DNA from: Butyrivibrio sp.
Lineage (GTDB): Bacteria > Bacillota > Clostridia > Lachnospirales > Lachnospiraceae
DNA: 11,486 bases
Direction of reading: 5' to 3'
Assembly: GCA_016297265.1 (NCBI GenBank)
Contig: JAEDHB010000043.1
Location: forward strand, 1 to 11,486
Below are positions 6,889 to 11,486 of the stretch, piece by piece. A program made the translations under genes and the position numbers. Within the stretch, counting starts at the first letter, position 1, and every line of letters begins with the position of its first letter. The notes beneath the pieces were generated by a model, which was not told where the DNA came from, searched no databases, and worked only from the letters and a program-made list of their open reading frames with translations.

Positions 6889-8267
6889 AAAATAAGATAA
6901 CAGCTATTATTTTGCTGGTGGTTTTTCTGCTTCCAAACAGGGTTTGGGCGGCCACTATTTTGACAGGAAAAGAAATATATCATGGTGATGAAATAGGCAA
7001 TTTTTGGGGCGTCAGCAGTGACAGTATTACTAAAATTACCTCACCGGGGTCGGTGTATTCAATAAACGATTTTGGAACATATACTGCGTATGCCACCAAC
7101 AATGTGCAATTTGTAGGAAATTCTTTTGAAAAGAGCGTTAACTGGAATGGAAAGTCCCGTCTGCTTTATCTGAAGCTTTTTAAGGTTACGCCGGGGCAGA
7201 GTATATCTTTTGTATTTGATGATGAGTACTATGTCAGTTGTGCGGAATATAATACCTCATTTAAACTCGTTGATGAGGGCGACTGGTTTAGTACCGGTGA
7301 GACCATAAAGCTTAGCAGTTCAACTGCGTGGATAATGCTTATTTTGAGGCACAGTACAGGAGATAAAGGAGTTGCTGCAGATTTGGATGTGGAGATTACA
7401 GTGAATGATTTGATGAATTCTAAGACGAGATATGTTGTTTTTGCCCCGTTTACATACACTTTTAAGATGAACGGAGGAACCTACAAAAACAGCACAAATG
7501 ATTATGTGACAAAACGCTACGGTGTTGAAAAATTGGTTATGCCTGTTCCTACGAGAACCGGTTATACATTTGGCGGATGGAAGGCTTCGGACGGCAAGAT
7601 ATATAAGGGAACACTGGGAGCGGTATACAATGCTGCGTTGTTCAAAAACAGCACATTTACTGCGGTTTGGAATCCGGTTACATCCACTTCTGTTACGCTG
7701 GATAAGAATTATGTAATACTGGAACCGGGTGAAATTGCGGCCAAATTGGTTGCGACGGTAATGCCTTCCAATACATTGAATAAAACAATTACATGGACTA
7801 CTGAAGACGATACCATTGCAACAGTGAGCAGTACGGGTGTAATTACGGCAAAGCGTTCCGGCATAACCAATATTGTGGCTGCCAATGGCAGCTGTAAGGC
7901 TTCATGTAAAGTATATGTTGTGGGCTTTGAACTTGAGGTGCCAAATTACTGTACTCTGGATGAGATTTATGAAATTAAAGTAAATGTGAGAAATAACGGT
8001 TCAGGAACTATGGATGGGCGAAAGCATATCAGGGTTGAAGCGAGCGACAGTGTTACTTTATCAAGAGTTGGAGATACGAGGACAACCTATAAGGCGATAG
8101 TATCAAAGGCCAGTGAAAAAACAACCGGATTCAGCAGGATGACGGATAGCTGCCTGTTGGATACAATGGATACGGCATCGGTTTACTACAAACTTTCACC
8201 CGAGAAAAAACTGCAAAAGGCAGGAGATTATGAAGGTCAGATAGACTTCAGTGTAGTGATTTCATAA
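6885..8267 (+). CDS. Secreted multidomain protein with InlB-type repeat and Big_2-type Ig domain
   Basis: This 460-residue protein has a signal peptide (cleavage near VWA-A, residues 22-23) and four regions. An unrecognised beta-rich domain spans about 24-188. An InlB/Listeria-Bacteroides-type repeat spans about 190-262, marked by FKMNGGTY, PTRTGYTFGGWK and STFTAVWNP. A Big_2-type bacterial Ig domain spans about 265-346 (VTLDKNYVILEPGE, ITWTTEDDTIATVSSTGVIT). The C-terminal domain (348-460) ends in KAGDYEGQIDFSVVIS and matches the end of the protein encoded before it. No sorting signal, membrane anchor or enzymatic motif is seen. Such domains are common in adhesins and surface proteins, so adhesion or a structural surface role is plausible but unproved. 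It overlaps the previous gene by ATGA and has GGAG at 6873-6876. Confidence 0.8.
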   Translation: MKNKITAIILLVVFLLPNRVWAATILTGKEIYHGDEIGNFWGVSSDSITKITSPGSVYSINDFGTYTAYATNNVQFVGNSFEKSVNWNGKSRLLYLKLFKVTPGQSISFVFDDEYYVSCAEYNTSFKLVDEGDWFSTGETIKLSSSTAWIMLILRHSTGDKGVAADLDVEITVNDLMNSKTRYVVFAPFTYTFKMNGGTYKNSTNDYVTKRYGVEKLVMPVPTRTGYTFGGWKASDGKIYKGTLGAVYNAALFKNSTFTAVWNPVTSTSVTLDKNYVILEPGEIAAKLVATVMPSNTLNKTITWTTEDDTIATVSSTGVITAKRSGITNIVAANGSCKASCKVYVVGFELEVPNYCTLDEIYEIKVNVRNNGSGTMDGRKHIRVEASDSVTLSRVGDTRTTYKAIVSKASEKTTGFSRMTDSCLLDTMDTASVYYKLSPEKKLQKAGDYEGQIDFSVVIS

Positions 8268-8274
8268 CCCAAAA

Positions 8275-8305
8275 GGAGTCGGGAATAATCTGTAATCCCG
8301 ACTCC
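8275..8305. terminator. Bidirectional terminator between the cassette and the mraY-family gene
   Basis: A perfect 10-bp stem GGAGTCGGGA (8275-8284) / TCCCGACTCC (8296-8305) has an 11-base loop. Read on the minus strand it is immediately followed by TTTT (complement of AAAA 8271-8274), a good terminator for the mraY-family gene. Read on the plus strand a T run (8315-8319) follows after nine bases, making it weaker for the cassette. It lies between two convergent stop codons. Confidence 0.85.
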
Positions 8306-8325
8306 GATAAAGTATTTTTATTCAA

Positions 8326-9291
8326 TTAGAAATGTGCAAATATTAATGCCACGGAAATGACTATCTGAATAATTGCAAAACGGAATACAACCTGTGGGTC
8401 TGACCAGCCTTTGTTTTTGCGGACATGGTCATGGAAAGGTGTTCTGGTGTTGGCAAATATTTTGATTTTGAAAAATCTCAAAAGAAATACTTTTACCAGT
8501 CCCATTCCGCCGTCAACAATAAGTACGAGCGCCGCAGGGATGAAGAGGAACGGACTTCCTGACTTAAGGCTCGCGAGCGCCAGGAAAAAACCGATTGCCC
8601 TGGAACCGGCATCCCCCATGAGCAGACGGCTTGGTGAGGCATTAAACCAGAGATAACCAAGCAGACATACGGACAGAATAAGAATGGCATGACTGATTGA
8701 GGTGTCAACACCTTTTATCCGGCATATTCCGTAGATTGTAAGTAATGAAATGATTGAAAGTGTTCCGCACAGGCCGTCAACACCATCAGAACAGTTGGTG
8801 ACATTGATACTTGCCCAGATAAGAACCACTGCCAATATTGCAAAAGGAACCGTCGGAATGGTAAAACTAATAGAATCAGAATAAAACAGCTGAATATGAG
8901 TTCCGTTGTAGTTGATAAATGTAATTGCGCATGCAATGGCAATTACTAAATCGATTATTGCCTTTTTGTAGTCGCTCCAAGGAGAATTTGAACGGTCATC
9001 AAGAAAGCCGCTGAGCATTGCTGCGATTACCAGAATCATATATATAAGTATTTCATTTGAATACGGAACAAATAAAATGGAAGTTATTGCAAAAACCAGT
9101 ACAAAGATAATACCCGCACCGCGAGGTTTTCCTTCGGATTTCTGACCGTTGACAGCAAATTCGCGGCCATGATCTCTTGGCAGGATATTTTTACATAAAC
9201 CGGTAATAATGCAGGTTGCCGCAAATGCCAGCAACAGACTGATAAAAGTTATTTCGCCTATGTATGAAGTACTAATTAATTTAAATATCAT
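8326..9291 (-). CDS. MraY-family glycosyl-1-phosphate transferase
   Basis: This 321-residue polytopic membrane protein belongs to the MraY/WecA polyprenyl-phosphate sugar-1-phosphate transferase superfamily. Members transfer a nucleotide-linked sugar phosphate to undecaprenyl phosphate at the inner membrane face, starting peptidoglycan or wall polymer synthesis. Signatures are GFLDD (Asp98, Asp99), NCSDGVDGL (166-174, in place of MraY NLTDGLDGL), LLMGDAGS (223-230) and TPFHDHVRKNKGWSDPQVVFRF (from 284), which aligns with the MraY HHH region. The tail resembles MraY more than WecA. One difference is HDH (287-289) instead of HHH. It may be the organism's MraY or a divergent paralogue; it stands outside any visible division-wall cluster. 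The start has GGAGAGG (complement of 9299-9305) at seven bases. It is monocistronic, with its own promoter and terminator. Confidence 0.85.
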   Translation of the reverse strand: MIFKLISTSYIGEITFISLLLAFAATCIITGLCKNILPRDHGREFAVNGQKSEGKPRGAGIIFVLVFAITSILFVPYSNEILIYMILVIAAMLSGFLDDRSNSPWSDYKKAIIDLVIAIACAITFINYNGTHIQLFYSDSISFTIPTVPFAILAVVLIWASINVTNCSDGVDGLCGTLSIISLLTIYGICRIKGVDTSISHAILILSVCLLGYLWFNASPSRLLMGDAGSRAIGFFLALASLKSGSPFLFIPAALVLIVDGGMGLVKVFLLRFFKIKIFANTRTPFHDHVRKNKGWSDPQVVFRFAIIQIVISVALIFAHF

Positions 9292-9325
9292 TTTCCAACC
9301 TCTCCATTGAGTAATATCTATCGAG

Positions 9326-9334
9326 ATTATAGCA
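9326..9334 (-). promoter_or_regulatory. Promoter of the mraY-family gene
   Basis: The minus strand reads TGCTATAAT (complement of 9326-9334), an extended -10. A weak TTGCAT (complement of 9350-9355) lies 18 bases upstream as a possible -35. The -10 is 35-40 bases before the start codon, leaving a short leader with the ribosome binding site. Confidence 0.6.
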
Positions 9335-9342
9335 CAAGATTG

Positions 9343-9371
9343 TGGAAATATGCAAAAGAATATGATATAAT
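9343..9371 (+). promoter_or_regulatory. Promoter of glgB
   Basis: The extended -10 TGATATAAT (9363-9371, TATAAT at 9366-9371) is preceded at 17 bases by TGGAAA (9343-9348, four of six matches to TTGACA). It is back-to-back with the mraY-family promoter; the two -35 regions are adjacent. A 10-bp inverted repeat overlaps the -10. Confidence 0.6.
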
Positions 9372-9386
9372 TCTTTTATCATATTC
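9358..9386. repeat. Inverted repeat over the glgB -10 and start region
   Basis: GAATATGATA (9358-9367) and TATCATATTC (9377-9386) are perfect 10-bp inverted copies separated by nine bases. The left arm runs into the TATAAT box and the right arm reaches the expected transcription start, a position suited to a repressor operator. It could also fold as an AT-rich hairpin at the extreme 5' end of the transcript. Confidence 0.6.
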
Positions 9387-9400
9387 AATGGGAGTTTGTG

Positions 9401-11299
9401 ATGAACAGAGACAAGGTATTTTTAACAGAGGGAGACAGATATCTCTTTGGAATGGGAACTCATTATGAGATCTATGAGAAAATGGGAGCGCATAAGGCCG
9501 TCAATGAGGATGGCGTCGAGGGTTATTATTTTGCGGTATGGGCACCACGTGCTGCGGCCGTGTATGTAGTGGGCGATTTCAATAATTGGAGAAGCGATGG
9601 ATTTGAGATGACCCGATTGGGAAGCTCAGGTATTTTCGAATTATTTACGGATGCGCCTAAGGATGGGGACTGCTACAAGTATCTGATACTTACGAAGGAC
9701 GGAAGATCGCTTTATAAAGCGGATCCATATGCCAACTATGCACAGCTGAGACCGGATACAGCATCAAGAATTACTGATTTGAACAGTTATGTATGGAAGG
9801 ATGATGCATGGATCAGCAAAACGGAGAGTCGCGAATATTGGAAGTCTCCGATGGCAATTTATGAGGTTCAGCTGGGCTCATGGAAAAAGAAGAACGATGG
9901 TACGGAGGATGGCTTCTATACTTATCGTGAAATGGCGGTTGAATTAGCGGCATATGTTAAGGAAATGGGATATACCCACATCGAGCTTATGGGAATTGCA
10001 GAATACCCTTATGACGGTTCCTGGGGCTATCAGGTAACCGGATATTATGCACCTACTTCAAGATATGGAACGCCAACTGATTTTATGTATTTTGTGGATT
10101 ATATGCACCAGAAGGGAATAGGAGTAATACTTGACTGGGTACCGGCGCATTTTCCGAGAGATGCTCACGGATTGGCTGAATTTGACGGAACCTGTACATA
10201 TGAATATGCAGATCCGCGCAAGGGTGAACATCCGGATTGGGGAACCAAGGTGTTTGATTATGGTAAGACAGAGGTTTCCAATTTCCTTATTGCCAATGCT
10301 TTATTCTGGGTGGAAAAATTCCATGTTGACGGACTTCGAGTGGATGCGGTTGCATCAATGCTCTATCTGGATTACGGTAGAACCAATGGCAACTGGGTTC
10401 CTAACAAGTATGGCGGAAATGGCAATCTTGAGGCGATGGAATTCTTCAGACATCTCAACAGCATTATGAATATCCGTAATCCAAGAGCGATTACAATTGC
10501 GGAGGAGTCAACGGCGTGGCCGGGAATTACCGCAGGTCCTGACAATGGTGGTCTTGGATTTTCGTTTAAGTGGAATATGGGATGGATGCATGACTTCCTC
10601 GAATATATGAAACTTGATCCGTTGTTTAGAAAGAATAACCATCACAAAATGACATTTGCAAGCAGTTATGCATACAGTGAGAATTACATTCTTGTATTAT
10701 CCCATGATGAGGTTGTGCATCTTAAGTGTTCAATGCTCAATAAGATGCCGGGCCTGTTTGATGATAAATTTGCGAATCTGAAAGTAGGATATACATTTAT
10801 GATGGGACATCCCGGCAAGAAATTATTATTCATGGGTCAGGATTTTGGTCAAATTAATGAATGGAATGAGAAGGTTGGCTTGGATTGGCATTTGCTGAAT
10901 GAGCCACAACACAATTCTCTTCATACTTATTTTAAGGAACTTCTTACAATATATAAGAAGTACAAAGCCAACTATGAATATGACCAGTATCCGGAAGGAT
11001 TTGAGTGGATAAATGCTGACGATATGGACAGAAGTATCTATAGCTTCGTAAGAAACTCTTCCGACGGCAAAGACTGTCTGCTTTATGTATGTAATTTTAC
11101 TCCGGTGGCAAGAGATGATTACAGGGTCGGCGTTCCATGCAGCGGGAAATATACACTACTGCTCAATGAAAAGCTTGAGAAAGGAACCGCAATAAAGGCA
11201 GTCAAGTCGGAATGTGACGGAAAAGAGTATTCAATATCTTTTGCATTACCTGCATACGGAACTGCAATTTTTAAATTTAACAATAAAAACATATCTTAA
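9401..11299 (+). CDS. glgB: 1,4-alpha-glucan branching enzyme
   Basis: GlgB makes alpha-1,6 branches in glycogen by cutting an alpha-1,4 chain and transferring the end to a C6 hydroxyl; it acts in the cytoplasm. An N-terminal CBM48 domain (VWAPRAAAVYVVGDFNNW) precedes a GH13 barrel with region I DWVPAHFP, region II DGLRVDAVAS (nucleophile Asp315), region III IAEEST (acid/base Glu368) and region IV SHDEVVH (Asp436), then a C-terminal beta domain. All catalytic residues are present. The 632-residue length fits the shorter GlgB forms. ATG 9401 is chosen because GGGAG (9390-9394) stands six bases before it; GTG 9398 is in frame but too close. No other glycogen gene lies beside it in the window, and it appears to be monocistronic. 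Confidence 0.95.
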   Translation: MNRDKVFLTEGDRYLFGMGTHYEIYEKMGAHKAVNEDGVEGYYFAVWAPRAAAVYVVGDFNNWRSDGFEMTRLGSSGIFELFTDAPKDGDCYKYLILTKDGRSLYKADPYANYAQLRPDTASRITDLNSYVWKDDAWISKTESREYWKSPMAIYEVQLGSWKKKNDGTEDGFYTYREMAVELAAYVKEMGYTHIELMGIAEYPYDGSWGYQVTGYYAPTSRYGTPTDFMYFVDYMHQKGIGVILDWVPAHFPRDAHGLAEFDGTCTYEYADPRKGEHPDWGTKVFDYGKTEVSNFLIANALFWVEKFHVDGLRVDAVASMLYLDYGRTNGNWVPNKYGGNGNLEAMEFFRHLNSIMNIRNPRAITIAEESTAWPGITAGPDNGGLGFSFKWNMGWMHDFLEYMKLDPLFRKNNHHKMTFASSYAYSENYILVLSHDEVVHLKCSMLNKMPGLFDDKFANLKVGYTFMMGHPGKKLLFMGQDFGQINEWNEKVGLDWHLLNEPQHNSLHTYFKELLTIYKKYKANYEYDQYPEGFEWINADDMDRSIYSFVRNSSDGKDCLLYVCNFTPVARDDYRVGVPCSGKYTLLLNEKLEKGTAIKAVKSECDGKEYSISFALPAYGTAIFKFNNKNIS

Positions 11300-11320
11300 T
11301 TAATAAATTAATGTATTTGT

Positions 11321-11371
11321 GCCGAAATATACTTGTGTATAGGAATATACCACGTATATTTCGGCTTTTTT
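11321..11371 (+). terminator. Rho-independent terminator of glgB
   Basis: A perfect 12-bp outer stem GCCGAAATATAC (11321-11332) / GTATATTTCGGC (11354-11365) is followed by six T (11366-11371). Inside it, GTATA-GGAA-TATAC (11337-11350) forms a nested stem capped by a GNRA-type loop, so the whole element is one long hairpin. Confidence 0.9.
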
Positions 11372-11372
11372 A

Positions 11373-11486
11373 TGTAATAGGAAATTCCTCGAATTTCCTA
11401 TTACACAAAAAACGTTCCGCAGGATCGCACAGCGGCGGAGTGGAAAAATGTCGCAAAGGCGACCCGCCGCAGGCGGAGAATCTCGC
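11373..11486. repeat. Hairpin plus GC-rich tail, possible dispersed repeat (runs off the window)
   Basis: The element begins with a perfect 15-bp inverted repeat (11373-11387 with 11391-11405, loop CTC). From about 11413 follows a tail of roughly 65% GC, unlike the AT-rich intergenic DNA elsewhere. The tail has short stems: GTCGC-AAAG-GCGAC (11450-11463), CCGCC-GCA-GGCGG (11464-11476), and GCGGCGG (11432-11438), which can instead pair with CCGCCGC (11464-11470). No coding potential is evident. Its makeup suggests a repeat family or structured RNA, but only one copy is in the window, so the repeat label is inference. Confidence 0.5.

Noticed and set aside
8411..8942. Plus- and minus-strand open frames inside the mraY-family gene
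   Set aside because: They lack ribosome binding sites and recognisable domains, and the MraY-type motifs in the other frame explain the stretch fully.
10131..10469. 112-codon open frame within glgB
   Set aside because: It lies entirely within the conserved GH13 region of glgB in another frame and has no start signals.

Overview
The window looks like a low-GC Firmicute, most likely a Lachnospiraceae-type Clostridium relative. The support is AT-rich intergenic DNA, strong GGAGG ribosome binding sites, extended -10 promoters (TGnTATAAT), a yaaR-holB-ricT-trmN6-rsmI gene order known from Firmicutes, and surface proteins with InlB-type and Big_2-type domains. The species cannot be named from this sequence alone.

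Layout. (1) Positions 1-87 hold the 3' part of a tRNA-Phe(GAA) and its terminator. (2) Positions 112-5630 carry seven co-directional plus-strand genes: a patatin-like phospholipase, a guanylate-kinase-like protein, YaaR, the DNA polymerase III delta' subunit (HolB), the PSP1/RicT protein, a TrmN6-type tRNA methyltransferase and RsmI. They are closely spaced or overlapping. Promoters are visible before the first gene and before yaaR, and a hairpin terminator follows rsmI. This is a housekeeping cluster for replication and RNA modification. (3) Positions 5646-8305 hold a tightly coupled three-gene cassette: a single-pass membrane protein and two secreted proteins. The two secreted proteins share a C-terminal beta-type domain ending in AGDYxG. 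This is the least explained part of the window and the best candidate for an undescribed surface assembly. (4) A convergent, minus-strand MraY-family glycosyl-1-phosphate transferase (8326-9291) shares a bidirectional hairpin terminator with the cassette. (5) Divergent from mraY, and starting from a back-to-back promoter region, is glgB (glycogen branching enzyme, 9401-11299), followed by a strong terminator. (6) The right end (11373-11486) holds a 15-bp hairpin joined to a GC-rich, hairpin-rich tail. It resembles a dispersed repeat and runs off the window.

How the genes fit together: the left half is core information processing. The cassette and the MraY-family enzyme concern the cell envelope, and glgB concerns carbon storage. 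No phage, IS element, CRISPR array or defence gene is visible. The most unusual points are an ATC codon where a start codon is expected in the first cassette gene, a possible attenuator in front of that cassette, a 10-bp inverted repeat embedded in the glgB promoter, and an HDH in place of HHH in the MraY-family protein.
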